Assembly: GCA_051530055.1 (NCBI GenBank)
Contig: CM121341.1
Coordinates: 11,346,001 to 11,410,000, forward strand
Direction of reading: 5' to 3'
DNA length: 64,000 nt
Source: Neoechinorhynchus agilis
Taxonomy: Eukaryota > Acanthocephala
Positions within the stretch are counted from its first letter, which is position 1; the number at the start of each line of letters is the position of its first letter. Positions 25,108 to 38,699 of this stretch are shown piece by piece. The notes below the pieces were generated by a model. That model saw nothing but the letters and a program-made list of their open reading frames with translations, made no database searches and was not told where the DNA came from. The position numbers were made by a program, and so were the translations under genes.

Positions 25108-25724
25108 TCATGTCCGTCTCGTCGTTTTTTCCCCTTTAAGCGAGGATTTGAACTTCGCTGACCACTGGTCAAGATCGCTTAGAAATGTATCCGGTTTTCG
25201 ATGGATTCTTCGTTCCTTTTGCTCATTTAGTAGTCGAACCAACATTGTTCCGATGGGTGACCGTGTACGGTACACTTTCGATTGAACCATTGAGTCAGAT
25301 GATACTTCTGGCCGGGTTTCGTATGTCGTGGACTCTGTGAGTTTGATGTCCGCTTGTGACTCTAGCGAATTTGCCGTTGTGCTCACACTGATCGGATTTG
25401 GCGTTGTAGATTTGTTCAAATCAATAGTCAAAATAAAGGTTCAATCATCATTAGATGCAAAAAAACCAATGAAATTTATCCTTTCCCGATCAAAAGATTG
25501 AACCTTCATCGAGTATTTAGGACCTTTAGAATGGTATCGAGATCACCTTTACTTCCACATATAACTTTTCTCAAAATCTTGGCCTGTTTTACGAACGTCT
25601 CTTCATCTTCCATACAAACAGGATTTTCGGTGCCGGAAATTGTCACAAATATAAGTAAAAGATTAAACAAACTTTTTTTGCCGAACGAGTTCATCATCAA
25701 ACATGAACGCGCTTTCACCACCAT
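25108..25724 (-). CDS. probable secreted protein, two coding blocks, function unknown
   Basis: Block 1 (25724 to about 25520) contains an ATG-led segment, MMNSFGKKSLFNLLLIFVTI, that looks like a signal peptide, then an acidic segment with two cysteines. Block 2 (about 25390-25108) is polar and Ser/Thr-rich, then basic, ending KGEKTTRRT. A donor AAAG/GTGATC (near 25529) and an acceptor CTAG/AG (near 25364) would join them in frame, but neither is strong. The gene faces the membrane-protein gene tail to tail. It could be a peptide precursor or a lineage-specific secreted protein; no family is recognised. Confidence 0.35.
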
Positions 25725-25974
25725 TTATATTCTGCTCTTTTTCGTACAGAACTCTATCAAGCAATTCGTAACGATAATCGTAGCTATTTTGGGGTCGATG
25801 ACATTCCTCGATGACATAATTTGATGAATATAAGACTTGCTTAGACAGTTCGAAAGTACAAGATCTATATTTGGTAAATACTCATGTACATAATAAGTTA
25901 GAATTGTTAATCAACGGTATTCGTCCAAAAAATATGAACCAATCACGTTGAACGTTAAGCGTAATGTGATCCTT

Positions 25975-26590
25975 CTTTCAAAGAAATCTCGTAAAATCAA
26001 ATAATATTTCAATCGTTTTACGAACAGTTCTTCGAGCTGGACGTTCCGTGTCCTTCTTTTTCCAACCACCTTCTTTAAGCGTCTTCATTGGTCCGACTTC
26101 GTTGCCTCCTCGGATCCGCGTCTTCGTCCATTTGTTCTTGAATTGGAGATTAATTTGCTTTAAACGAACAGTACTTCGTTCTGGACGTTCTGTGTCCTTA
26201 TCCAGAAGAGTTCGTATATTCCACGCGTTTCCAACCACCTTCTTTAACCGTCTTCGTTGGTCCGACTTCGTTGCCTCCTCGGATCCGCGTCTTCGTCCAT
26301 TTGTTCTTGAATTGGAGATTAATTTGCTTTAAACGAACAGTTCTTCGTCCTGGACGTTCTGTGCCCTTCTTGTCCAGAAGAGTCCGGATATTCCACGCTT
26401 TTCTACTCATCTTCTTTAGCTGTCTTCGTTTTATCCGACTTCTCCGTTAAGCCCTTTGGAGTGTTACCGAGATTTAATCGCGTGATCTTAGGTCTTGGCC
26501 GGAGATCCGCATGGTTGATTGGCAAAACTAGAAGTTGAGACCATAATGTAAGGATTGGGCTTTTACCATAGGCCCTTTTGCCCATTAATG
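25975..26590 (-). mobile_element. LINE remnant: endonuclease N-terminus, segment tandemly repeated
   Basis: On the minus strand the translation gives AWNIRTLLDKKGTERPGRRT (26400-26340) and a second copy, AWNIRTLLDKDTERPERST (26230-26175). A third partial copy is KKDTERPARRTVR (about 26075). This matches the opening of APE-type endonucleases of non-LTR retrotransposons, usually TWNVRTL followed by RPERRT. The ~172-bp segment is duplicated in tandem, so the reading frame cannot make a normal endonuclease. No reverse transcriptase follows. Confidence 0.5.
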
Positions 26591-28011
26591 CCCAGGGTTT
26601 CTAACAGTCCGGCAACGATAGTTGTAGAGGGACCTCGAAGTCTTAGCCATACGGGCGAGCTGGGATGGATTTCTCATACCTGAAAACGATTGATATATCT
26701 CAAACGAAGAACTTTAAATATCCAAATGCTTTAAAACATTTCTTCCATTGAAATTTTCTGATTTGTACTCTTTTTCAGACAATGTCGTTAGAAGAAGGTG
26801 ACCGGTATTTTTCTGCGAGGGCTAATGGTTCCTATGAGTTTTCGAAGTCTCCCAGCCACTTTATCGTTTTCGGCGTCACATTCATTTCGCCATAAATACC
26901 GCATTGGCGATACACGTCAACAGAAGGTAGGACCGAACACAGCGCTCCTAATGGTCGCAACCAAATGTCTACGCTGCTACATAAGAGAATGAGATGCTTT
27001 TGTGTTTGTCACACTCCATCTCGATGCCCAGATGCAGCGGCATGGACTCAGTGGAAGTCTTTTTTGTTGACTTTGCACAGAAGTGAGCGCTCAGTGAAAA
27101 CTCACGACACACGGTGAGGAGGAAGAGGAGGAAAGTGTGAAGGAGCGCTGTGTGCGAACGCGTAAAATATCACTCCGTCGTGCACGGAAGGCGAAAATGA
27201 AAGAATCCAATGTCGAATAAAGAATGGGCGCGATTTCAAATGACGAAGTTCATCGCGCTTGTCAAAGTCATTGGCGGTGAGTTCAAACGTAATTGAAAAT
27301 CTTTCGACGTAAAAGTGATCGTCGTTTGTGTTTAATCGAGAGAGAGGCGACGCTTCCCACTTCGAAGGAACTTCAATTTTAAATCAGAGATCTTGCAGTG
27401 CAACAAAACCAATAAAGAATTCAATAGAACAAAGAAAAGTGACCCCAATTTTAACTTTTTAACGAATTCCCCACAGCACGCTTACCAATTTTACGTTTTT
27501 TAAATCACCTCTCATTGGGTTTTCGGTTATCTCAACAAAATCTCGTACCCGAATGGTGTCTGGATCCAATCAATTCGCGGAAATGAACAATGTTCTACTG
27601 CAATTGAAAAAGATTTTACAGAAGGAATCTCGAAATCCCTGACATTCGCCGAAATAATCGGTCTGCATTTAATAAAAGACGCTGTTGTCAATGTCACCGT
27701 ACCGACCGGCATAACAATAAAAGGTTTAATTAATGAACAAAAAGAGGAACCTTTACCTCTGGATCACCGTGAACCTTTGGAGTGGGGAAAGTTGGTGGTT
27801 ATTGTTTGAAGGAGAGATTGGGTTCGAAGTTAAAGTTTAAATTTGAGAATGATACAAGCAGTGGTTCATTTCCCTTGCAGTGGCATTTAAACAGTTTTAC
27901 TGCTCAACTTTACATCGAAGGAAATTATTAGCTCGAAAAATATTGATCGCACGAGTAGCCTTCGAGTTTTGGTTTGAAATCATGTTCTGTTTGTTTACCT
28001 AAAAGATTACC
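26591..28011. other. intergenic, no gene recognised
   Basis: About 1.4 kb between the LINE remnant and satellite C. Short open frames (for example 27527-27712 minus) lack domains and splice partners. A purine-rich tract with GAGGAAGAGGAGGAAAG occurs near 27117. Nothing else is recognised. Confidence 0.4.
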
Positions 28012-31000
28012 AGAGATCCAACTTTGTTTTTATATATCTGATAAATAACGAAATTTATTGAATCAGATATTTCGGAAGCATAATTATTGAAATACGAACA
28101 ACCTTCTGGAATGGCACACGAGATTGTGCTTCTGAAATCAATTGAATTCAATAAATCACTTCATTTTAACCGCCATATAAAAACATGAATAATTTGATCT
28201 TCAAAGAGATCCAACTTTGTTTTTATATATCTGATAAATGACGAAATTTATTGAATCAGATATTTCGGAAGCATAATTATTGAAATACGAACAATCTTCT
28301 GGAATGGCACACGAGATTGTGCTTCTGAAATCGATTGAATTCAATAAATCACTTCATTTTACCCGCCATATAAAAACATGAATAATTTGATCTTCAAAGA
28401 GATCCAACTTTGTTTTTATATATCTGATAAATAACGAAATTTATTGAATCAGATATTTCGGAAGCATAATTATTGAAATACGAACAACCTTCTAGAATGG
28501 CACACGAGATTGTGCTTCTGGAAATAAATTGAATTCAATAAATCACTTCGTTTTACCCGCCATATAAAAACATGAATAATTTGATCTTCAAAGAGATCCA
28601 ACTTTGTTTTTATATATCTGATAAATAACGAAATTTATTGAATCAGATATTTCGGAAGCATAATTATAGAAATACGAACAACCTTCTAGAATGGCACACG
28701 AGATTGTGCTTCTGAAATAAATTTAATTCAATAAATCACTTCATTTTACCCGCCATATAAAAACATGAATAATTTGATCTTCAAAGAGATGCAACTTTGC
28801 TTTTATATATCTGATAAATAACGAAATTTATTGAATCAGATATTTCGGAAGCATAATTATTGAAATACGAACAACCTTCTGGAATGGCCCACGAGATTGT
28901 GCTTCTGAAACCAATCGAATTCAATAAATCACTTCATTTACCCGCCATATAAAAACATGAATTTGATCTTCAAAGAGATCCAATTTTGTTTTTATATATC
29001 TGATAAATGTCGAAATTTATTGAATCAGATATTTCGGAAGCATAATTATTGAAATACGAACAACCTTCTGGAATGGCACACGAGATTGTGCTTCTGAAAT
29101 CAATTGAATTCAATAAATCACTTCATTTTACCCCCATATAAAAACATGAATAATTTGATCTTCAAAGAGATCCAACTTTGTTTTTATATATATGATAAAT
29201 GACGAAATTTATTGAATCAGATATTTCGGAAGCATAATTATTGAAATACGAACAACCTTCTGGAATGGCACACGAGATTGTGCTTCTGAAATCAATTGAA
29301 TTCAATAAATCACTTAATTTTACCCGCCATATAAAAACATGAATAATTTGATCTTCAAAGAGATCCAACTTTGTTTTTATAAATCGGATAAATGACGAAA
29401 TTTATTGAATCAGATATTACGGAAGCATAATTATTGAAATACGAACAACCTTCTGGAATGGCACACGAGATTGTGCTTCTGAACATTGAATTCACAATAA
29501 ATCACTTCATTTACCCGCCATATAAAAACATGAATAATTTGATCTTCAAAGAGATCCAACTTTGTTTTTATATATCTGATAAATGACGAAATTTATTGAA
29601 TCAGATATTTCGGAAGCATAATTATTGAAATACGAACAACCTTCTGGAATGGCACACGAGATTGTGCTTCTGAAATAAATTGAATTCAATAAATCACTTC
29701 GTTTTACCCGCCATATAAAAACATGAATAATTTGATCTTCAAAGAGATCCAACTTTGTTTTTATATATCTGATAAATAACGAAATTTATTGAATCAGATA
29801 TTTCGGAAGCATAATTATAGAAATACGAACAACCTTCTGGAATGGCACACGAGATTGTGCTTCTGAAATCGATTGAATTCAATAAATCACTTCATTCTAC
29901 CCGCCATATAAAAACATGAATAATTTAATCTTCAAAGAGATCCAACTTTGTTTTTATATATCTGATAAATAACGAAATTTATTGAATCAGATATTTCGGA
30001 AGCATAATTATTGAAATACGAACAACCTTCTGGAATGGCACACGAGATTGTGCTTCTGAAATCGATTGAATTCAATAAATCACTTCATTTTACCCGCCAT
30101 ATAAAAACATGAATAATTTAATCTTCAAAGAGATCCAACTTTGTTTTTATATATCTGATAAATAACGAAATTTATTGAATCAGATATTTCGGAAGCATAA
30201 TTATTGAAATACGAACAACCTTCTGGAATGGCACACGAGATTGTGCTTCTGAAATCGATTGAATTCAATAAATCACTTCATTTTACCCGCCATATAAAAA
30301 CATGAATAATTTGATCTTCAAAGAGATCCAACTTTATTTTTATATATCTGATAAATAACGAAATTTATTGAATCAGATATTTCGGAAGCATAATTATTGA
30401 AATACGAACAACCTTCTGGAATGGCACACGAGATTGTGCTTCTGAAATCAATTCGAATTCAATAAATCACTTCATTCTACCCGCCATATAAAAACATGAA
30501 TAATTTAATCTTCAAAGAGATCCAACTTTGTTTTTATATAACAGATAAATGACGAAATTTATTGAATCAGATATTTCGGAAGCATAATTATTGAAATACG
30601 AACAACCTTCTGGAATGGCACACGAGATTGTGCTTCTGAAATAAATTGAATTCAATAAATCACTTCATTTTACCCGCCATATAAAAACATGAATAATTTG
30701 ATCTTCAAAGAGATCCAACTTTGTTTTTATATATCTGATAAATAACGAAATTTATTGAATCAGATATTTCGGAAGCATAATTATTGAAATACGAAAAACC
30801 TTCTAGAATGGCACACGAGATTGTGCTTCTGAAATAAATTGAATTCAATAAATCACTTCGTTTTACCCGCCATATAAAAACATGAATAATTTGATCTTCA
30901 AAGAGATCCAACTTTGTTTTTATATATCTGATAAATAACGAAATTTATTGAATCAGATATTTCGGAAGCATAATTATAGAAATACGAACAACCTTCTAGA

Positions 31001-34000
31001 ATGGCACACGAGATTGTGCTTCTGAAATCGATTGAATTCAATAAATCACTTAATTTTACCCACCATATAAAAACATGAATAATTTGATCTTCAAAGAGAT
31101 CCAACTTTGTTTTTATAAATCGGATAAATGACGAAATTTATTGAATCAGATATTTCGGAAGCATAATTATTGAAATACGAACAACCTTCTGGAATGGCAC
31201 ACGAGATTGTGCTTCTGAAATCAATTGAATTCAATAAATCACTTCATTTTACCCGCCATATAAAAACATGAATAATTTGATCTTCAAAGAGATCCAATTT
31301 TGTTTTTATATATCTGATAAATGTCGAAATTTATTGAATCAGATATTTCGGAAGCATAATTATTGAAATACGAACAACCTTCTGGAATGGCACACGAGAT
31401 TGTGCTTCTGAAATCAATTGAATTCAATAAATCACTTCATTTTACCCCCCATATAAAAACATGAATAATTTGATCTTCAAAGAGATCCAACTTTGTTTTT
31501 ATATATATGATAAATGACGAAATTTATTGAATCAGATATTTCGGAAGCATAATTATTGAAATACGAACAACCTTCTGGAATGGCACACGAGATTGTGCTT
31601 CTGACATCAATTGAATTCAATAATCACTTAATTTTACCCACCATATAAAAACATGAATAATTTGACTTTCAAAGAGATCCCACAACTTTGTATTTTTTGC
31701 AAAGTCTGGATAAATGACGAAATTTATTGAATCAGATATTTCGGAAGCATAATTATTGAAATACGAACAACCTCTGGAATGGCACACGAGATTGTGCCAC
31801 CAGTTCTAATTGAATTCAATAAATCACTTCATTTTACCCCGCCATATAAAAACATGAATAATTTGATCTTCAAAGAGATCCAACTTTGTTTTTATATATC
31901 TGATAAATGACGAAATTTATTGAATCAGATATTTCGGAAGCATAATTATTGAAATACGAACAACCTTCTGGAATGGCCCACGAGATTGTGCTTCTGAAAC
32001 CAATCGAATTCAATAAATCACTTCATTTACCCGCCATATAAAAACATGAATAATTTGATCTTCAAAGAGATCCAACTTTGTTTTTATATATCTGATAAAT
32101 GACGAAATATATTGAATCAGATATTTCGGAAGCATAATTATTGAAATACGAACAACCTTCTGGAATGGCACACGAGATTGTGCTTCTGAAATCAATTGAA
32201 TTCAATAAATCACTTCATTTTACCCGCCATATAAAAACATGAATAATTTGATCTTCAAAGAGATCCAATTTTGTTTTTATATATCCGATAAATGACGAAA
32301 TTTATTGAATCAGATATTTCGGAAGCATAATTATTGAAATACGAACAACCTTCTGGAATGGCACACGAGATTGTGCTTCTGAAATCGATTGAATTCAATA
32401 AATCACTTCATTTTACCCGCCATATAAAAACATGAATAATTTGATCTTCAAAGAGATCCAACTTTGTTTTTATATATCTGATAAATAACGAAATTTATTG
32501 AATCAGATATTTCGGAAGCATAATTATTGAAATACGAACAACCTTCTGGAATGGCACACGAGATTGTGCTTCTGAAATCAATTGAATTCAATAAATCACT
32601 TCATTCTACCCGCCATATAAAAACATGAATAATTTAATCTTCAAAGAGATCCAACTTTGTTTTTATATATCTGATAAATGACGAAATTTATTGAATCAGA
32701 TATTTCGGAAGCATAATTATTGAAATACGAACAACCTTCTGAATGGCACACGAGATTGTGCTTCTGAAATCAATTGAATTCAATAAATCACTTCATTTTA
32801 CCCGCCATATAAAAACATGAATAATTTTATCTTCAAAGAGATCCAACTTTGTTTTTATATATCTGATAAATAACGAAATTTATTGAATCAGATATTTCGG
32901 AAGCATAATTATAGAAATACGAACAACCTTCTAGAATGGCACACGAGATTGTGCTTCTGAAATCAATTGAATTCAATAAATCACTTCATTCGCTATATAA
33001 AAACATGAATAATTTAATCTTCAAAGAGATCCAACTTTGTTTTTATATATCTGATAAATGACGAAATTTATTGAATCAGATATGCCGGAAGCATAATTAT
33101 TGGAAATACGAACAACCTTCTAGAATGGCACACGAGATTGTGCTCTGGAAATAAATTGAATTCAATAAATCACTTCGTTTTACCCGCCATATAAAAACAT
33201 GAATAATTTGATCTTCAAAGAGATCCAACTTTGTTTTTATATATCTGATAAATAACGAAATTTATTGAATCAGATATTTCGGAAGCATAATTATAGAAAT
33301 ACGAACAACCTTCTAGAATGGCACACGAGATTGTGCTTCTGAAATAAATTGAATTCAATAAATCACTTCATTTTACCCGCCATATAAAAACATGAATAAT
33401 TTGATCTTCAAAGAGATCCAACTTTGTTTTTATATATCTGATAAAAAACGAAATTTATTGAATCAGATATTTCGGAAGCATAATTATTGAAATACGAACA
33501 ACCTTCTAGAATGGCACACGAGATTGTGCTTCTGAAATAAATTGAATTCAATAAATCACTTCGTTTTACCCGCCACATAAAAACATGAATAATTTGATCT
33601 TCAAAGAGATCCAACTTTGTTTTTATATATCTGATAAATAACGAAATTTATTGAATCAGATATTTCGGAAGCATAATTATAGAAATACGAACAACCTTCT
33701 AGAATGGCACACGAGATTGTGCTTCTGAAATAATTGAATTCAATAAATCACTTCATTTTACCCGCCATATAAAAACATGAATAATTTGATCTTCAAAGAG
33801 ATCCAACTTTGTTTTTATATATCTGATAAATGACGAAATTTATTGAATCAGATATTTCGGAAGCATAATTATTGAAATACGAACAACCTTCTGGAATGGC
33901 ACACGAGATTGTGCTTCTGAAATCGATTGAATTCAATAAATCACTTCATTTTACCCGCCATATAAAAACATGAATAATTTGATCTTCAAAGAGATCCAAC

Positions 34001-37000
34001 TTTGTTTTTATATATCTGATAAATAACGAAATTTATTGAATCAGATATTTCGGAAGCATAATTACTGAAATACGAACAACCTTCTAGAATGGCACACGAG
34101 ATTGTGCTTCTGAAATAAATTGAATTCAATAAATCACTTCGTTTTACCCGCCATATAAAAACATGAATAATTTGATCTTCAAAGAGATCCAACTTTGTTT
34201 TTATATATCTGATAAATAACGAAATTTATTGAATCAGATATTTCGGAAGCATAATTATTGAAATACGAACAACCTTCTGGAATGGCACACGAGATTGTGC
34301 TTCTGAAATCAATTGAATTCAATAAATCACTTCATTTTACCCGCCATATAAAAACATGAATAATTTGATCTTCAAAGAGATCCAATTTTGTTTTTATATA
34401 TCTGATAAATAACGAAATTTATTGAATCAGATATTTCGGAAGCATAATTATAGAAATACGAACAACCTTCTAGAATGGCACACGAGATTGTGCTTCTGAA
34501 ATCGATTGAACTCAATAAATCACATCGTTTTACCCGCCATATAAAAACATGAATAATTTGATCTTCAAAGAGATCCAATTTTGTTTTTATATATCTGATA
34601 AATGACGAAATTTATTGAATCAGATATTTCGGAAGCATAATTATTGAAATACGAAAAACCTTCTAGAATGGCACACGAGATTGTGCTTCTGAAATCGATT
34701 GAACTCAATAAATCACATCGTTTTACCCGCCATATAAAAACATGAATAATTTGATCTTCAAAGAGATCCCATTTTTGTTTTTATATATCTGATAAATGAC
34801 GAAATTTATTGAATCAGATATTTCGGAAGCATAATTATTGAAATACGAAAAACCTTCTAGAATGGCACACGAGATTGTGCTTCTGAAATAAATTGAATTC
34901 AATAAATCACTTCGTTTTACCCGCCATATAAAAACATGAATAATTTGATCTTCAAAGAGATCCAATTTTGTTTTTATATATATGATAAATGACGAAATTT
35001 ATTGAATCAGATATTTCGGAAGCATAATTATTGAAATACGAACAACCTTCTGGAATGGCCCACGAGATTGTGCTTCGAAAACAATTGAATTCAATAAATC
35101 ACTTAATTTGACCCACCATATAAAAACATGAATAATTTGATCTTCAAAGAGATCCAACTTTGTTTTTATAAATCGGATAAATGACGAAATTTATTGAATC
35201 AGATATTTCGGAAGCATAATTATTGGAAATACGAACAACCTTCTGGAATGGCACACGAGATTGTGCTTCTGAAATCAATTGAAATTCAATAAATCACTTC
35301 ATTTTACCCGCCATATAAAAACATGAATAATTTGATCTTCAAAGAGATCCAACTTTGTTTTTATATATCTGATAAATGACGAAATTTATTGAATCAGATA
35401 TTTCGGAAGCATAATTATTGGAATACGAACAACCTTCTGGAATGGCACACGAGATTGTGCTTCTGAAATCAATTGAATTCAATAAATCACTTCATTTTAC
35501 CCGCCATATAAAAACATGAATAATTTGATCTTCAAAGAGATCCAACTTTGTTTTTATATATCTGATAAATGACGAAATTTATTGAATCAGATATTTCGGA
35601 AGCATAATTAGCTGGAAATACGAACAACCTTCTGGAATGGCACGAGATTGTGCTTCTGAAATCAATTGAATTCAATAAATCACTTCATTTTACCCGCCAT
35701 ATAAAAACATGAATAATTTGATCTTCAAAGAGATCCAATTTTGTTTTTATATATCTGATAAATGACGAAATTTATTGAATCAGATATTTCGGAAGCATAA
35801 TTATTGAAATACGAATAACCTTCTGGAATGGCACACGAGATTGTGCTTCTGAAATCAATTGAATTCAATAAATCACTTCATTTTACACGCCACATAAAAA
35901 CGTGAATAATTTGATCTTCAAAGAGATCCAACTTTGTTTTTATATATCTGATAAATAACGAAATTTATTGAATCAGATATTTCGGAAGCATAATTATTGA
36001 AATACGAACAACCTTCTAGAATGGCACACGAGATTGTGCTTCTGAAATAAATTGAATTCAATAAATCACTTTCTGGAATGGCACACGAGATTGTGCTTCT
36101 GAAATCAATTGAATTCAATAAATCACTTCATTTTACCCGCCATATAAAAACATGAATAATTTGATCTTCAAAGAGATCCAACTTTGTTTTTATATATCTG
36201 ATAAATGACGAAATTTATTGAATCAGATATTTCGGAAGCATAATTATTGAAATACGAACAACCTTCTGGAATGGCACACGAGATTGTGCTTCTGAAATCA
36301 ATTGAATTCAATAAATCACTTCATTTTACCCGCCATATAAAAACATGAATAATTTGATCTTCAAAGAGATCCAACTTTGTTTTTATATATCTGATAAATA
36401 ACGAAATTTATTGAATCAGATATTTCGGAAGCATAATTATTGAAATACGAACAACCTTCTGGAATGGCACACGAGATTGTGCTTCTGAAATCAATTGAAT
36501 TCAATAAATCACTTCATTTTACCCGCCATATAAAAACATGAATAATTTGATCTTCAAAGAGATCCAACTTTGTTTTTATATATCTGATAAATGACGAAAT
36601 TTATTGAATCAGATATTTCGGAAGCATAATTATTGAAATACGAACAACCTTCTGGAATGGCACACGAGATTGTGCTTCTGAAATCAATTGAATTCAATAA
36701 ATCACTTCATTTTACCCGCCATATAAAAACATGAATAATTTGATCTTCAAAGAGATCCAACTTTGTTTTTATATATCTGATAAATGACGAAATTTATTGA
36801 ATCAGATATTTCGGAAGCATAATTATTGAAATACGAACAACCTTCTGGAATGGCACACGAGATTGTGCTTCTGAAATCAATTGAATTCAATAAATCACTT
36901 CATTTTACCCGCCATATAAAAACATGAATAATTTGATCTTCAAAGAGATCCAACTTTGTTTTTATATATCTGATAAATAACGAAATTTATTGAATCAGAT

Positions 37001-37835
37001 ATTTCGGAAGCATAATTATTGAAATACGAACAACCTTCTGGAATGGCACACGAGATTGTGCTTCTGAAATCAATTGAATTCAATAAATCACTTCATTTTA
37101 CCCGCCATATAAAAACATGAATAATTTGATCTTCAAAGAGATCCAACTTTGTTTTTATATATCTGATAAATAACGAAATTTATTGAATCAGATATTTCGG
37201 AAGCATAATTATTGAAATACGAACAACCTTCTGGAATGGCACACGAGATTGTGCTTCTGAAATCAATTGAATTCAATAAATCACTTCATTTTACCCGCCA
37301 TATAAAAACATGAATAATTGACTTATCCAACTTTGTTTTTATATATCTGATAAATACGAAATTTATTGAATCAGATATTTCGGAAGCATAATTATTGAAA
37401 TACGAACAACCTTCTGGAATGGCACACGAGATTGTGCTTCTGAAATAATTGAATTCAATAAATCACTTCTTTTACCCGCCATATAAAAACATGAATAATT
37501 TGATCTTCAAAGAGATCCAACTTTGTTTTTATATATCTGATAAATAACGAAATTTATTGAATCAGATATTTCGGAAGCATAATTATTGAAATACGAACAA
37601 CCTCTGGAATGGCACACGAGATTGTGCTTCTGAAATCAATTGAATTCAATAAATCACTTCATTTTACCCGCCATATAAAAACATGAATAATTTGATCTTC
37701 AAAGAGATCCAACTTTGTTTTTATATATCTGATAAATGACGAAATTTATTGAATCAGATATTTCGGAAGCATAATTATTGAAATACGAACAACCTTTCTA
37801 GAGTGGCACACGATATTGTGCTTTCAACGGTATTT
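28012..37835. repeat. satellite C, ~193-bp unit, ~51 copies
   Basis: Head-to-tail units begin GAGATCCAACTTTG and continue with TATCTGATAAAT, ATTTATTGAATCAGATATTT, GGCACACGAGATTGTGCTTC, TGAATTCAATAAATCAC and CCCGCCATATAAAAACATG. Units are highly alike throughout. At about 36058-36075 one unit is shortened by a fusion of two copies of the CTTCTGGAATGGCACACGAG region. Indel-rich units occur at about 31620-31830 and 37310-37480. The repeated 68-codon minus-strand frames are by-products. Confidence 0.97.
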
Positions 37836-38135
37836 CGTCCGCTTTGGTCCTGCGTCGTCGGCGATAATGGATTCGAACCCTTTGACCCTTAAATGGGGAT
37901 TCGTAGCCCAAGTTCACTGGACCACCTTTACGAAGCTACAAAATGTAGAAACTCAGCCGACGAATTCGCTTTGCTCAACCGCATGTTTTATGGTTTATGC
38001 GATTGCCAGCCGAACTTCTGTGTTTTCCCTGAACCAGACCGGTGGGCTGTGTGCCCAAGGAAGATTTTCAGCCGTGGAAAAAGGCCGCACATTGATACTT
38101 ATGTAAAGCTATTTGATTCAAGTTGGTGACGTGAC
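37816..38135 (-). repeat. tRNA-like foldback element, partial copy with intact B box
   Basis: On the minus strand it reads: an arm with GGCTGAAAATCTTCCTTGGG, a spacer, GGTGGTCCAGTGAAC (A-box-like), then GGGTTCGAATCC (complement of 37869-37880). The last is a perfect pol III B box (GGTTCGANTCC). Spacing from the A-like to the B element is about 45 nt, as in tRNA genes. The far end, CGGACGAAATACC, lies next to satellite C. Family members lie at 52383-52735 and 54275-54722. Confidence 0.65.
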
Positions 38136-38344
38136 TGAAGAAGATTTTCACGGAAGAAACGATTAGAAATCACTTACGTCAGCGCTTCCGATTTTTTCGG
38201 TTCCATCGGTGCTTGTAACCTTCGTTATTCCTGGCGTCTCATAAGTTTATGAGTATTCGCACAGAGGCGAAAGTTATCCGGTAGTTGGTAAGTTGAAATT
38301 ATCCTGATGGGTATATTTATAAATTGGAGTAGTGGGTATCATAA

Positions 38345-38515
38345 TCCACCCCAGGATTAAACGTGTTTTATTGGATTGAGAGATATTTCGAATGAGGAAA
38401 CCTCATCAGGGCGTCCTTTTTGGTCATTGATTTGGCCCGGGTTCACCACAACGCTATCATCCCGAAGGTTATTTCACTCGCTCTCGATGATTAAAATTTA
38501 GAATGCTTCATAAAA
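38345..38515. repeat. satellite-B-related fragment with inverted hammerhead-like box
   Basis: The minus strand reads CTGATGAGGTTTCCTCATTC (38409-38390) followed by GAAATATCTCTC and CCAATAAAACACG. The plus strand to the right carries CACAACGCTATCATCCCGAA and CTCGCTCTCGATGATTAAA, as in satellite B. Confidence 0.6.
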
Positions 38516-38699
38516 AAACAACCAAATGAATTTTTTAACCAATTTTACAAACATTTACGAATAGTCACGCCACCGCTCTGGATCATTCAGCTGCCTCCTG
38601 GTGTAGTGGTCGAAAGGACGGATGCAGCGTCTCCTCGCTGAAGGGCAGACTTATGTTTTGTAGGATAATGCTCCTGCCCTCGGATCTTCGGCGATTCGT

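Noticed and set aside
29162-36118. Repeated ~68-residue minus-strand frames in satellite C (IIHVFIWRVKRSDLLNS type)
   Set aside because: They follow the 193-bp unit, which is not a multiple of three, so no long frame can form. Many units lack the frame. These are by-products of the satellite.
28012-37835. CRISPR-like array
   Set aside because: Units are contiguous 193-bp repeats without unique spacers, in animal-type DNA.
37869-37926. A functional tRNA gene
   Set aside because: The B box is perfect, but no acceptor stem or anticodon arm folds, and the sequence recurs inside a repeat family. A tRNA-derived repeat explains it.
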